A stretch of DNA of 52,738 nucleotides from a virus. The notes beneath the pieces are model-generated. The model did not search any database and was not told where the DNA came from. It saw only the letters and a list, made by a program, of their open reading frames with translations. Each line of letters begins with the position of its first letter. Positions within the stretch are counted from its first letter, which is position 1. A program made the position numbers and the translations under genes. The stretch lies in IMG/VR virus record IMGVR_UViG_3300017952_000013, positions 1 to 52,738 of that record, one strand, 5' to 3'. Shown piece by piece: positions 7,119-14,671 of this stretch.

Positions 7119-7454
7119 ATGGCAAGCACCACAATGACCCAGACCACCACGACCACGACCACCGAGGTCAAGCAGGTCGCTGACCTTCCGACCTCAGCCG
7201 AGGATCTCATCCGAACCTTCAACAACACGAAGGCGACGATCAAGCTCCTCCAGGCCGAGAAGGAGAACGCCGAGAAGGCGCTCCGCGAGCTTCTCGGTGA
7301 CGCCGAGGTTGGCACCATCAATGGCGTGGAGCGAGTCAAGATCTCGCACCGCAACATGAGCAAGATCGATCGCGAGGCCCTCAAGGCCGCGTGGCCGGAG
7401 GCGTACGAGGCGACTCTTCTCGAGTCCTCGTACACCGTGCTCACCACCAAGTGA
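7119..7454 (+). CDS. Protein resembling the C-terminal part of YqaJ-type phage nucleases
   Basis: The 111-residue protein has a Thr-rich N-terminus (TTTTTTTEVKQ), a helix (NNTKATIKLLQAEKENAEKALRELLGDA) and a small beta domain ending ESSYTVLTTK. The helix followed by a short strand pair and an EAYEATLLESSYTVL end recalls the tail region that follows the catalytic core in phage YqaJ-like exonucleases, but no catalytic core is present. The start is set at 7119 because GAAAGGACATGCA precedes it. Confidence 0.7.
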   Translation: MASTTMTQTTTTTTTEVKQVADLPTSAEDLIRTFNNTKATIKLLQAEKENAEKALRELLGDAEVGTINGVERVKISHRNMSKIDREALKAAWPEAYEATLLESSYTVLTTK

Positions 7455-7461
7455 TCGCGTC

Positions 7462-7503
7462 CGAGGGCCGCAGCTCCTCCCCCCTGAGCAGTTGCGGCTC
7501 TCG
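7462..7503 (+). terminator. Hairpin terminator
   Basis: CGAG-GCCGCA on the left pairs with TGCGGC-CTCG on the right, each arm with one bulged base, around a C-rich loop. No U tract. Confidence 0.5.
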
Positions 7504-7523
7504 GCGCTCACCGTCAGTCTGCT

Positions 7524-7541
7524 TTCTAAAGAAAGTATAAT
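7524..7541 (+). promoter_or_regulatory. CTAAAG promoter, GTATAAT variant
   Basis: TTCTAAAGAAAGTATAAT, 35 nt before ATG 7577. Confidence 0.85.
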
Positions 7542-7576
7542 GACAACATCCACTACATCCACTACGAAAGGACACC

Positions 7577-8089
7577 ATGACTACCACATTCGATAATCGA
7601 AAGCCGATCGCTCAGGCGGTCTATCTCGAGTTCATCAACGATCGCCGCGGCGCTGTCGCGCAGTACTTGTTCATGCCAAGCGTGGAGAACAAGTTCACTG
7701 GCACGCCTGCGACTGGCGTCTACAAGCAGACGCGCGCCATGGCGTTTCGCCGCACGATCAGCACCGCGCAGCCGCGCAGGCAGTGGAAGACTAGCACTGC
7801 GTTCGACGTCTACGGCCAGTGGCACCAGGACAAGATCGACCACTCGAGCCTCAGCGACGACGAGCTCCGTGGGACGACCATGCTCAACATTCTTCAGTAC
7901 CTCTGCTTCTCTCCGCTTAGCCGGTTCGTTTCCTCGGGCTTCACTCTTCGCACGCCTCCGATCGTCATCGAGATCACCGAAGAGGACGCCGCAGCTGCGA
8001 TCAATGGGAAGACCCCGTACAAGGCTCTGGGCCGCGTCCACAAGGTCCGTTCTTCTCGCAAGCTCGATAAGAATCTTCTGGCTTTCTAA
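7577..8089 (+). CDS. Hypothetical protein preceding the MoxR ATPase
   Basis: A 170-residue protein with a basic central stretch (FRRTISTAQPRRQWKTS) and a Lys/Arg-rich C-terminus. No family recognised. It is the unit directly upstream of the AAA+ ATPase and could be functionally linked to it, but nothing in the sequence proves this. Confidence 0.72.
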   Translation: MTTTFDNRKPIAQAVYLEFINDRRGAVAQYLFMPSVENKFTGTPATGVYKQTRAMAFRRTISTAQPRRQWKTSTAFDVYGQWHQDKIDHSSLSDDELRGTTMLNILQYLCFSPLSRFVSSGFTLRTPPIVIEITEEDAAAAINGKTPYKALGRVHKVRSSRKLDKNLLAF

Positions 8090-8101
8090 AGAAGATACAA
8101 T
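8084..8101 (+). promoter_or_regulatory. CTAAAG promoter, TACAAT variant
   Basis: TTCTAAAGAAGATACAAT overlaps the preceding stop codon; 41 nt before ATG 8143. Confidence 0.82.
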
Positions 8102-8142
8102 ACTACGTACCCACTACAACCCACTACAACGCAAGGACTGAA

Positions 8143-9174
8143 ATGACTATCACCAACAAGGTTGCCGTTACTGCCGGCTTGGCCGAGCACAAAGAGATCA
8201 TCGATGGGCTCGACCCGTCGTTGTGGTCGACGCTGGAGAGCTTCGTGATGCAGAGCATCTTCGGAGATCACCAACTCGCGATGCAAGGTATTGTTGATCC
8301 GGCTGGGCGCGTGAACGCTCGCAAGGCAGCGCTGCCGAGCACTACCAAGGAGTCGGTGATGAAAGAAGTCGACACCCTCGATGGCGAGAAGAGCTTCGAT
8401 CGTCCCAACGGCGATAAGTACTTCTCCCGCTCGTGGGGCGATCACAACGACGTCGCGGTTCTGCGCCGTGCTCGTGAGCTCGGGCACTACGCTCTGCTCT
8501 ACGGTTCGCCCGGCTGCGGCAAGACTGCGCTCGTCGAGGCCGCGTTCGGCGATGACCTCTACACGCTCCTGGGTTCCGGAGACACCGAGGTCGCTGACCT
8601 GGTCGGCGGCTACGTCCAGACTCCTAGCGGCGCGTTCCTTTGGGAAGATGGGCCGCTGGTCAAGGCCGCCGAGGAGGGCAAGCCGTTCCTCATCGACGAG
8701 GTTGGGCTGATCGACACCAAGGTGATGTCGATCGTCTACGGTCTTATGGATGGGCGCCGCGAGTACACCGTGACTGCCAACCCAGAGCGTGGCACCGTCA
8801 AGGCCGCCGATGGCTTCTACGTTGTCGCAGCGACCAACCCCAACGCGCCCGGCGTGCGTCTCTCCGAGGCGCTTCTCTCCCGGTTCACGCTCCAGGTCGA
8901 GATGACCACTGACTGGTCTCTCGCTCGCAAGCTCGGTGTGCCGACGCAGGCCGTGACTGCGGCGCAGAACCTCAGCAAGAAGTTCACCGCGAACGAGGTG
9001 TCATGGGCTCCGCAGATGCGCGAGCTCCTGGCGTTCCGAGACATCAACTCGGAGTTCGGCACCAAGTTCGCGATCTCGAACATTCTCGCAGCTGCCCCCG
9101 AACTCGATCGGCCCGTCGTCGCAGACGTGCTGTCCCGGGTGTACGGCGAGACGTGCATGCCGGCCAAGATCTAA
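8143..9174 (+). CDS. MoxR/CbbQ-type AAA+ ATPase
   Basis: The 343-residue protein has Walker A GSPGCGKT (residues 121-128), Walker B FLIDE with D185 and E186, a sensor-1 region VVAATNPN, and the SEALLSRF arginine-finger region. MoxR ATPases work with VWA-domain partners to remodel protein complexes. The gene downstream encodes a VWA protein, so the two probably form such a pair. The phage role is unknown; control of host proteins or assembly is inference. Start is ATG with GCAAGGACTGAA upstream. Confidence 0.9.
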   Translation: MTITNKVAVTAGLAEHKEIIDGLDPSLWSTLESFVMQSIFGDHQLAMQGIVDPAGRVNARKAALPSTTKESVMKEVDTLDGEKSFDRPNGDKYFSRSWGDHNDVAVLRRARELGHYALLYGSPGCGKTALVEAAFGDDLYTLLGSGDTEVADLVGGYVQTPSGAFLWEDGPLVKAAEEGKPFLIDEVGLIDTKVMSIVYGLMDGRREYTVTANPERGTVKAADGFYVVAATNPNAPGVRLSEALLSRFTLQVEMTTDWSLARKLGVPTQAVTAAQNLSKKFTANEVSWAPQMRELLAFRDINSEFGTKFAISNILAAAPELDRPVVADVLSRVYGETCMPAKI

Positions 9175-9181
9175 GATCGCC

Positions 9182-9217
9182 GTGGGTCGGGCTAGCGTAG
9201 TGGGTAGCCCGGCCCAC
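9182..9217 (+). terminator. Strong hairpin terminator
   Basis: GTGGG-T-CGGGCTA pairs with TAGCCCG-G-CCCAC in a 12-bp stem with one internal mismatch. Confidence 0.6.
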
Positions 9218-9224
9218 TGGCACT

Positions 9225-9242
9225 TTCTAAAGACATTATAAT
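9225..9242 (+). promoter_or_regulatory. CTAAAG promoter, ACATTATAAT variant
   Basis: TTCTAAAGACATTATAAT, 44 nt before GTG 9287. Confidence 0.85.
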
Positions 9243-9286
9243 AGCCACTACAACGAAGGACAGCACCACAACGAAAGGACATCAAC

Positions 9287-11131
9287 GTGGGCAATCTCAA
9301 GAATGCGGCTCGTCGTGAGCCAGTGTCAGTTACATACCCGGAGTGGCTACGCGTCAGTGGCAGCATCGGAGAGCTCGCTCGTAGCTGGTCGGGCCGCCTC
9401 GAGATCGTGGCGTTCGCCGGCCCGACTGCCGGCCTCGGAAACCCCGCGTGCTTCTCGCCGAACACCAGCGAGCTCGAGATCAACACCGAGACTTGCTTCG
9501 GCGCAGACGTCAATCCCGAGGACATCGACGATCTGACCAAGATCGGTACTCAAGCCGAGTGGCCTCGCGCGATCGGCGCGATCTTCCACGAGGCAATGCA
9601 CGCCCGCTACTCCCTCTGGAGTCTGCCGCGGGCTGCTGAAGATCTTTCTCCTCGCGAGTTCACTGCGCTCCTTCTTCTTGAGGAGGGCCGCATCGAGCGT
9701 CATGGCCTCGACGTCTGGCCGCGCATGTCCGGGTTCCTCCGCCGCATGGCTGTTGACGTTGTCGTCAACAATCCGGAAGAGATTCACGACAGCAGCGACA
9801 CCGTGTTCGCGGGCAACGTCGCTCTTCTGACACTCGCCCGTGTCGACGCCGGATCGCTCGAGTGGTCTGACGTTGAGCGCATTCGCGAGCTTCTCGTCGA
9901 GCGCTTCGGCGAAGCCAAGTTGGCAGAGCTCCGCGAGCTCTGGCGCGCAGCGCAGGAGCACTCCCGGCACCACGACGCCACAGACATGTACCCCATCGCG
10001 CGCCGCTGGGTCGAGCTCATCAACGAGATCGCTGTAGAGAATGGCGAGCCTGAGCCTGGAGATTCTGAGCCGGGCGAAGGTTCCGAAGGCGCGCCCGGTG
10101 AGTCCGGCGAGAGCTCGGGCTCGAGCGAGAGCACGAGCGGCACGCCGTCATCTTCATCGTCGTTCGCCGACGAGATGCAGGAAGCGCTCGAGGACGCCGC
10201 CGAGGAGTCGAAGATCGGCTCCTATGATGACATCACCGAAGCCGAGCAGCTCGCCGACTACGAGGAAGAGGCGCAGGCCAGGGCTAGGGACTCGCGTGAT
10301 CGCCGCAGCGCAATGGACGCGGCCAGCAAGGTGTTCGGCTCCGGAACGTCAGAGGTGCATGGCACGAAGTCGAACAGCGTGCTTCAAGAGACTCGCCCGG
10401 CGTCTTCCGACGAGCGTCGCGCTGCTGTCAAGGTGGCGCAGCTTCTCGAGAAGGCGAAGTACCGCGATCGCAGCGAGACTGAGATCACGGACGTCGTGCC
10501 TCCGGGACGACTTCGCAGTCGCGCCGCAGTCCAGGCCGCAGCTCTCAAGAGCAAGGGTGTCATGGCGCAGGTCGAGCCGTGGCGACGCACTGCTCGCAAG
10601 CACACTGACGATCCGACGCTCAACATCGGGATCATGGTCGACATCAGTGGCTCGATGGGTGAGGCCATGGCGCCAATGGCGAGCACCGCGTGGCTGTTGT
10701 CAGAGGCCGCTCGTCGCGTGCAGGCTCGAGCCGCAATGGTCTACTATGGCAACGACGTGTTCGCCACGCTCAAGCCCGGCCAGCACCTCGATCAGGTGCG
10801 AGTCTGGACAGCACGAGACATGACCGAGAAGTTCAATGATGCGTTCAAGGCGCTGAACGGGGCGCTCGATCTGACGCACGGCTCAGGCGCACGGTTGCTC
10901 GTGATCGTTAGCGACGGCGAGTACACTTTCACCGAGACCAATGCGGCCAAGGCGGCGATCGCCGAGTGCGAGCGCACGGGTGTCGGAGTGCTCTGGATCT
11001 CGACCGGCTGGGGCCCTCGCGGCATCACGGCAGGCACGGCGGCTCAGGTCACTCCCCTGAAGACGGACGTAGTCGAGCTTGCCGACTCGATCGGCAGAGC
11101 AGCAGCCGCGGCACTCGCCTCGGCCTGCTAA
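9287..11131 (+). CDS. VWA-domain protein with HExxH-type metallopeptidase-like N-terminal domain
   Basis: The 614-residue protein starts with GTG after CGAAAGGACATCAAC. The N-terminal domain contains HEAMH (residues 101-105), the HExxH zinc-peptidase signature. A Glu/Ser/Gly/Pro-rich acidic linker (about residues 250-300) follows. The C-terminal VWA domain has the MIDAS sequence DISGS (D452, S454, S456) and a VSDGEYTF strand. The order resembles CobT/VWA partners of MoxR ATPases. With the ATPase upstream it probably forms a two-part remodelling machine. Whether the peptidase site is active cannot be judged; the third zinc ligand is not identified. Confidence 0.87.
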   Translation: MGNLKNAARREPVSVTYPEWLRVSGSIGELARSWSGRLEIVAFAGPTAGLGNPACFSPNTSELEINTETCFGADVNPEDIDDLTKIGTQAEWPRAIGAIFHEAMHARYSLWSLPRAAEDLSPREFTALLLLEEGRIERHGLDVWPRMSGFLRRMAVDVVVNNPEEIHDSSDTVFAGNVALLTLARVDAGSLEWSDVERIRELLVERFGEAKLAELRELWRAAQEHSRHHDATDMYPIARRWVELINEIAVENGEPEPGDSEPGEGSEGAPGESGESSGSSESTSGTPSSSSSFADEMQEALEDAAEESKIGSYDDITEAEQLADYEEEAQARARDSRDRRSAMDAASKVFGSGTSEVHGTKSNSVLQETRPASSDERRAAVKVAQLLEKAKYRDRSETEITDVVPPGRLRSRAAVQAAALKSKGVMAQVEPWRRTARKHTDDPTLNIGIMVDISGSMGEAMAPMASTAWLLSEAARRVQARAAMVYYGNDVFATLKPGQHLDQVRVWTARDMTEKFNDAFKALNGALDLTHGSGARLLVIVSDGEYTFTETNAAKAAIAECERTGVGVLWISTGWGPRGITAGTAAQVTPLKTDVVELADSIGRAAAAALASAC

Positions 11132-11183
11132 GGTCACGGAGTGCAGACGGGTAGTCCTTTCCCCGTCGCCTCCGTCGTGTTGG

Positions 11184-11215
11184 CCCGGGGTGGAGTCGTC
11201 CTTTCCTCCCCCGGG
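11184..11215 (+). terminator. GC hairpin terminator
   Basis: CCCGGGG pairs with CCCCGGG across an 18-nt loop containing CCTTTCC, after the VWA gene. Confidence 0.5.
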
Positions 11216-11227
11216 TCGACACAACTT

Positions 11228-11260
11228 CAGGCCTGCCCCCTAGGCATTAATGCAGACGGG
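11228..11260 (+). repeat. Hairpin-GCAGACGG intergenic element, copy 1
   Basis: CAGGCCTGCC, a GCC/GGC mini-hairpin, then TGCAGACGGG. This copy is not directly next to a promoter. Confidence 0.55.
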
Positions 11261-11278
11261 CACCTCTCGAGAGTGTTC

Positions 11279-11312
11279 CGGCCCGCCATAGGCCCCGACG
11301 GTGCAGACGGAC
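11279..11312 (+). repeat. Hairpin-GCAGACGG intergenic element, copy 2
   Basis: CGGCCCGCCATAGGCC followed by TGCAGACGGAC, ending 4 nt before the promoter at 11317. Confidence 0.55.
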
Positions 11313-11316
11313 TCGA

Positions 11317-11334
11317 ATCTAAAGAGGTTATAAT
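11317..11334 (+). promoter_or_regulatory. CTAAAG promoter, leaderless geometry
   Basis: ATCTAAAGAGGTTATAAT; TATAAT ends 7 nt before ATG 11342. Confidence 0.85.
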
Positions 11335-11341
11335 AGCCAAC

Positions 11342-11464
11342 ATGGAAGAGACAATCTGCGAGATGTGCGAGGCACTAATCTTCGCGATCGACTACGAGGA
11401 CAATCGGGCGATTTGGTCGCATCTCGACGAGTCGAACTGCGACGATCCGGTACCCGCGTTCTGA
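11342..11464 (+). CDS. Leaderless 40-residue acidic Cys-containing protein
   Basis: METTICEMCEA-like start with CEMC (true sequence MEETICEMCEALIFAIDYED) and one later Cys in an acidic tail. There is no ribosome site; the ATG is 7 nt after the -10 box. Zinc binding is possible through CxxC but only three Cys are present. Function unknown. Confidence 0.65.
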   Translation: MEETICEMCEALIFAIDYEDNRAIWSHLDESNCDDPVPAF

Positions 11465-11483
11465 AGACAGTAAGGTACTGAGC

Positions 11484-11642
11484 ATGGGACTATTCACCGG
11501 GTACCTGCTGTACCGGGCAGGCAAGAAGCGAGCTCAGCGACAGCTCGACGACTGGCTCGAGCTCAACGAGATCTGTGACAACTGTGGCCACGAGAAGATG
11601 TACCACTCGGCGTTCATGGACAGATGCCCTGAGCCTGAGTGA
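11484..11642 (+). CDS. 52-residue protein with CxxC and basic N-terminus
   Basis: MGLFTGYLLYRAGKKRAQRQ is followed by an acidic helix and CDNCGHEKMYHSAFMDRCPE, a Cys3His-like zinc pattern. GTAAGGTACTGAGC precedes the ATG. It probably shares a transcript with the preceding gene. A frame of this kind is common in actinophages as a short zinc protein. Confidence 0.62.
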   Translation: MGLFTGYLLYRAGKKRAQRQLDDWLELNEICDNCGHEKMYHSAFMDRCPEPE

Positions 11643-11643
11643 A

Positions 11644-11661
11644 TTCTAAAGAAGTTATAAT
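11644..11661 (+). promoter_or_regulatory. CTAAAG promoter, exact consensus
   Basis: TTCTAAAGAAGTTATAAT; 40 nt before ATG 11702. Confidence 0.9.
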
Positions 11662-11701
11662 GACATCGTCAGCCCAACCCACTACGAAAGGATACACAAC
11701 G

Positions 11702-11953
11702 ATGTTCACCCCAGAAGAGATCAAGGACGCTCTCCGAATCATCGCCAAGCGCGATGGACGTGCGACCCGCGAGGACGCGATCGAGTACCTCTATCAGATG
11801 GAGCTGGATTATTCCGACCAGCTCGCCGACCAGCTCGCCGAGATGCGAGCCGAGTTCGGAATGAGCTGGGTCTGCGGCGGCGGTAGCGCCGAGGACGTTA
11901 GCGCAGCGTGGTCAATGCATCGCGACGACTACATCGCCGGCCGGATCGGCTGA
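11702..11953 (+). CDS. Hypothetical helical protein
   Basis: The 83-residue protein (MFTPEEIKDALRIIAKRDGRATREDAIEYLYQ) is helical and acidic with a Gly-rich turn (WVCGGGSAED). Leader with CGAAAGGATACACAACG. No family recognised. Confidence 0.72.
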   Translation: MFTPEEIKDALRIIAKRDGRATREDAIEYLYQMELDYSDQLADQLAEMRAEFGMSWVCGGGSAEDVSAAWSMHRDDYIAGRIG

Positions 11954-11971
11954 TTCTAAAGAAGTTATAAT
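11954..11971 (+). promoter_or_regulatory. CTAAAG promoter, exact consensus
   Basis: TTCTAAAGAAGTTATAAT; 36 nt before ATG 12008. Confidence 0.9.
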
Positions 11972-12007
11972 AGTCTACGTCAGCCCAACCCACTACGAAA
12001 GGACATC

Positions 12008-12463
12008 ATGACAATCGCGACTTACAAGTGGCACGACGACAGAGTCCTCGAGATCTCGTCAGACGACTTCGATCTTCGGATCCGCAAGCGCGTCTGGGAG
12101 CCCCGCTACGAGCGCTACTCGAGCTTCGTCAGCGCGCCTCGGATCTACGTGCAGGTCGGAGACTTCAATCTTCTCGAGAACCTGGAGAATCGCCGCCGTC
12201 GGCCGTACACCGAGTTCCGCAAGTACATCGAGCGGGTGGTGTGGCCGACCCTCGGCTGGCAGGAGACTGCTCCGAAGCTCGGATGGCGCCAGAACGCAGG
12301 GTGCAGCATGTGCCCCTGCTCGCCTGGATTCGTCGTCCAAGTCGAGGGCTGGCGACCAGTCGAGTCGATCGGCGCGCGCTTCGATATGTGGCTCGACATC
12401 AAGACGCCCGACTTCGTCAGCGTCGACGAGCGCAAGCCCGCGATGGTGCCGGTTCTCATCTGA
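12008..12463 (+). CDS. Paralogue A of a MCPCSPGF-motif phage protein
   Basis: The 151-residue protein shares with the gene at 20254 the segments NLENR.RRP.T..RK, PTLG, APKL.W.Q..GC and MCPCSPGF. The GCSMCPC cluster may bind metal. The N-terminal half is beta-rich (IYVQVGDFNLLENLENR). The function is unknown. The two copies differ strongly in their ends, showing an old duplication. Confidence 0.78.
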   Translation: MTIATYKWHDDRVLEISSDDFDLRIRKRVWEPRYERYSSFVSAPRIYVQVGDFNLLENLENRRRRPYTEFRKYIERVVWPTLGWQETAPKLGWRQNAGCSMCPCSPGFVVQVEGWRPVESIGARFDMWLDIKTPDFVSVDERKPAMVPVLI

Positions 12464-12484
12464 GAGCCGGCGCCTCCGGCGGAG

Positions 12485-12502
12485 TTCTAAAGAAGTTATA
12501 AT
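12485..12502 (+). promoter_or_regulatory. CTAAAG promoter, exact consensus
   Basis: TTCTAAAGAAGTTATAAT; TATAAT ends 7 nt before ATG 12510. An AAGGAGA site downstream could instead serve GTG 12525. Confidence 0.9.
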
Positions 12503-12509
12503 TGACCAC

Positions 12510-12680
12510 ATGGAAGGAGACACAGTGACAATGAAAGATGCAGTGAAGGCGATCCTCGAGTCGCTCATGGAGGATGTCAACGTCGTCGAAGATGGCGAGT
12601 CGTTGGAGCCCGCCGTGATGCTCGCGATCGGCGAGCTCTACTCGGCCCTCGATCAGATCCGTCTCGCCGAGAGAGTCTAA
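12510..12680 (+). CDS. Small acidic helical protein, two possible starts
   Basis: From ATG 12510 the product has 56 residues (MEGDTVTMKDAVKAILESLMED). This start is leaderless. Alternatively, GTG at 12525 lies 5 nt after AAGGAGA, giving a 51-residue form. The sequence does not decide between them. No family recognised. Confidence 0.65.
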   Translation: MEGDTVTMKDAVKAILESLMEDVNVVEDGESLEPAVMLAIGELYSALDQIRLAERV

Positions 12681-12689
12681 GGAGCGGCC

Positions 12690-12869
12690 ATGGACTTCGA
12701 CCTCGAGATGCAGTACGAAGATCGCACGCACATCGGAGACGACTACGAGCCCGGCGACGAGTTCGACTGGGATCGGAACGACTCGAGACAGTACTGCGTG
12801 CATGGGACGTTCATCGGATCCTGGTGGGGTCCGGACATCCTCTGCGCCGCGTGCGAGTTCGGCGACTGA
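12690..12869 (+). CDS. Short actinophage protein with YCxHGTF and CAACE motifs
   Basis: The 59-residue acidic protein contains YCVHGTFIGSWWGPDILCAACE, a pattern seen in many short actinophage proteins; C, H and the CxxC could hold one zinc. AAGGAGCGGCC precedes the ATG. It is 9 nt behind the previous stop and shares its promoter. Confidence 0.72.
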   Translation: MDFDLEMQYEDRTHIGDDYEPGDEFDWDRNDSRQYCVHGTFIGSWWGPDILCAACEFGD

Positions 12870-12887
12870 TTCTAAAGAAGTTACAAT
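12870..12887 (+). promoter_or_regulatory. CTAAAG promoter, TACAAT variant
   Basis: TTCTAAAGAAGTTACAAT directly after the preceding stop; 40 nt before ATG 12928. Confidence 0.85.
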
Positions 12888-12927
12888 GATACTGTCAGCA
12901 ACCACGCTGGCACGACGAAAGGACACC

Positions 12928-13281
12928 ATGGAAACTCTGACCAGAACCGCAGACGCGACCTTCACGAAGATCCTCGAGTTCATCGACGAGATCAACAGTC
13001 GCCCAGAGAACGCATGCGGCTTCGCGCAGCGTGTCTACGAGACTGATGGCGGCCGCAAGTACGTTCGCGTGACCATGCGGTACATCCGAGACGATGGCCA
13101 GCACGAGGGTGGCTCGGTCCACATGTTCATCGGCATGGCCGAGGGCATCTACGGAGACATCTACAAGCCGGCCAGCTACAAGGCGCCGGCGTTGAATGGA
13201 GCACGCTACAACCTCTTCGACGACTGGGATCAGATCCTGGAAGTCTGGGACTGGGCTGGCGGCTGGCTCTACAAGCGGTGA
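12928..13281 (+). CDS. Hypothetical protein
   Basis: A 117-residue soluble protein (METLTRTADATFTKILEFIDEI) with beta-rich middle (RKYVRVTMRYIRDD) and aromatic C-terminus (WDWAGGWLYKR). CGAAAGGACACC precedes the ATG. No family recognised. It ends at a hairpin terminator. Confidence 0.72.
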   Translation: METLTRTADATFTKILEFIDEINSRPENACGFAQRVYETDGGRKYVRVTMRYIRDDGQHEGGSVHMFIGMAEGIYGDIYKPASYKAPALNGARYNLFDDWDQILEVWDWAGGWLYKR

Positions 13282-13284
13282 TCG

Positions 13285-13325
13285 CGCCGGGGTGGTCGGC
13301 TTGGGCTGGCCGGCCACCCCTGGCG
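13285..13325 (+). terminator. GC hairpin terminator
   Basis: CGCC-GGGGTGG pairs with CCACCCC-T-GGCG in an 11-bp stem with one bulge. Confidence 0.55.
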
Positions 13326-13326
13326 A

Positions 13327-13344
13327 TTCTAAAGAAGATACAAT
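13327..13344 (+). promoter_or_regulatory. CTAAAG promoter, TACAAT variant
   Basis: TTCTAAAGAAGATACAAT; 33 nt before ATG 13378. Confidence 0.85.
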
Positions 13345-13377
13345 AGTATCTACAAGCCCACAACGAAAGGACGAAGG

Positions 13378-13716
13378 ATGCGGGTGCGAGTCTACTACAA
13401 CCTTCACAAGCGCACGTTCAGCATTCAACATCACATCGATGGCAGATGGCTGGTCAGAGACTACGCCGACGAGGTGCGTCTACGAGACGTCGTGTTCAAG
13501 GTCAGCGAGGCTGGCAGGCGCCGAGTCCTCGCGGAGGGCCGCAAGAATGTGCACGCGTTCGTCATCGGAACCCTGGTCGACGATCTGCCAGACACTCCCA
13601 CGAAGGTGATGTACAACCCGCGGACGCAGAGCACCTTCATCGAGAAGGAGACGCAGCGGCCGGTGCATAGCGCGGAGTACGCCAGGCTCATCAACAAGCA
13701 AGTCTTGGTCGCGTGA
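13378..13716 (+). CDS. Hypothetical basic beta-rich protein
   Basis: The 112-residue protein starts MRVRVYYNLHKRTFSIQHHIDGRWLV and repeatedly alternates basic and hydrophobic residues; a segment VRLRDVVFKVSEAGRRRVLAEGRKNVHAFVIG is typical of a small conserved phage protein of unknown role. Leader with CGAAAGGACGAAGG. Confidence 0.74.
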   Translation: MRVRVYYNLHKRTFSIQHHIDGRWLVRDYADEVRLRDVVFKVSEAGRRRVLAEGRKNVHAFVIGTLVDDLPDTPTKVMYNPRTQSTFIEKETQRPVHSAEYARLINKQVLVA

Positions 13717-13718
13717 GA

Positions 13719-13736
13719 TTCTAAAGAAGATACAAT
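13719..13736 (+). promoter_or_regulatory. CTAAAG promoter, TACAAT variant
   Basis: TTCTAAAGAAGATACAAT; 32 nt before ATG 13769. Confidence 0.85.
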
Positions 13737-13768
13737 TACCTCATCAGCTTACAACGAAAGGACACAGC

Positions 13769-13996
13769 ATGAACATCGGAGAACTCAAGACTCTCGTCGA
13801 CGAGGCGATCGCTCGCGGCATCGACCCAGAGTGCACTGTAGTTCTGGACGCGCAGGCTCTCAGGAACTCGTGGGACTGGCCGATCCTCAAGAAGGTGCAC
13901 GACCCAAGCGTGAACTCAGACTACCTGTGGTTCACTCTTGTTCCTGGCGAGGAAGCGGACAATCGCTTCAGCCCTGGGCACGTCAACGACGACTGA
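13769..13996 (+). CDS. Hypothetical small protein
   Basis: A 75-residue protein (MNIGELKTLVDEAIARGIDPECTVVLDAQAL). The N-terminal half (helix, then ID.E..V.LD) resembles short phage proteins with an LKxLLDxL..D..V type layout. CGAAAGGACACAGC precedes the ATG. Function unknown. Confidence 0.7.
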   Translation: MNIGELKTLVDEAIARGIDPECTVVLDAQALRNSWDWPILKKVHDPSVNSDYLWFTLVPGEEADNRFSPGHVNDD

Positions 13997-14014
13997 TTCT
14001 AAAGAAGATACAAT
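13997..14014 (+). promoter_or_regulatory. CTAAAG promoter, TACAAT variant
   Basis: TTCTAAAGAAGATACAAT; 33 nt before ATG 14048. Confidence 0.85.
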
Positions 14015-14047
14015 AGATCATACCAACTACAACGAAAGGACAGCAAG

Positions 14048-14569
14048 ATGGGAATGGACGTTTACGGGCACAGCCCGAAGACTGAAGAGGGCGAGTACTT
14101 CCGGGCGAACGTCTGGGGATGGCGTCCGATCTGGGACTACTGCGTGCAGATGCACCCGCACCTGGTCGGCGATGAGCCAGAGTACGGCCACTACAACGAC
14201 GGCTACGGCCTCGATGAGGAGGGCGCTACGCGGCTTGGTGAGGCGATCGAGCAAGATCTTCGAGACGGGCGTGCACACGCCTACATCGAGTCTCGGAACA
14301 AGTACCTCGCGAAGCTTGAGCGCCCTGAGTGCGACTGGTGCGATAAGACGGGAATCCGCACGGACAAGGTCGGCGTGGACATGGGCATGCCCGAGAAAGC
14401 TCTCGACGCGGTGACGGCTATCATGGTTGGGCGTACGCACGGATGGTGCAACGGCTGCAACGGCGAGGGACGTCAGGATCACCCGGAAACTCTCTACTCT
14501 CTCGAGATCGGTGACCTCGACGAGTTCGCGGTGTTTCTGATCAACAGTGGAGGCTTCGGCATCCACTGA
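14048..14569 (+). CDS. Paralogue A of a DnaJ-like zinc-motif phage protein
   Basis: The 173-residue protein carries CDWCDKTGIRTD and CNGCNGEG, two CxxCxxxG-like halves as in DnaJ zinc domains. It begins MGMDVYGHSP, has a conserved NVWGWRPIWDYC segment and ends in FLINSGGFGIH. The gene at 24857 has the same order. The N-terminal NVWGW..W.YC part is characteristic of a widespread phage family of unknown role. CGAAAGGACAGCAAG precedes the ATG. Confidence 0.8.
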   Translation: MGMDVYGHSPKTEEGEYFRANVWGWRPIWDYCVQMHPHLVGDEPEYGHYNDGYGLDEEGATRLGEAIEQDLRDGRAHAYIESRNKYLAKLERPECDWCDKTGIRTDKVGVDMGMPEKALDAVTAIMVGRTHGWCNGCNGEGRQDHPETLYSLEIGDLDEFAVFLINSGGFGIH

Positions 14570-14576
14570 GAGAGTT

Positions 14577-14610
14577 CAGGCCTGCCTAAGGCTGCGCAGT
14601 GCAGACGGAC
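14577..14610 (+). repeat. Hairpin-GCAGACGG intergenic element, copy 3
   Basis: CAGGCCTGCCTAAGGC followed by GTGCAGACGGAC, ending 3 nt before the promoter at 14614. Confidence 0.55.
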
Positions 14611-14613
14611 AGC

Positions 14614-14631
14614 TTCTAAAGAAGATACAAT
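14614..14631 (+). promoter_or_regulatory. CTAAAG promoter, TACAAT variant
   Basis: TTCTAAAGAAGATACAAT; 40 nt before ATG 14672. Confidence 0.85.
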
Positions 14632-14671
14632 AGACAAGGCAACGAAGAACCAAACTCGAAAGGACGAAAAG

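Noticed and set aside
9287-11131. Classical CobT cobaltochelatase
   Set aside because: The VWA and acidic linker resemble CobT, but no cobalamin genes are near and the N-terminal HEAMH domain differs. Only the general VWA class is called.
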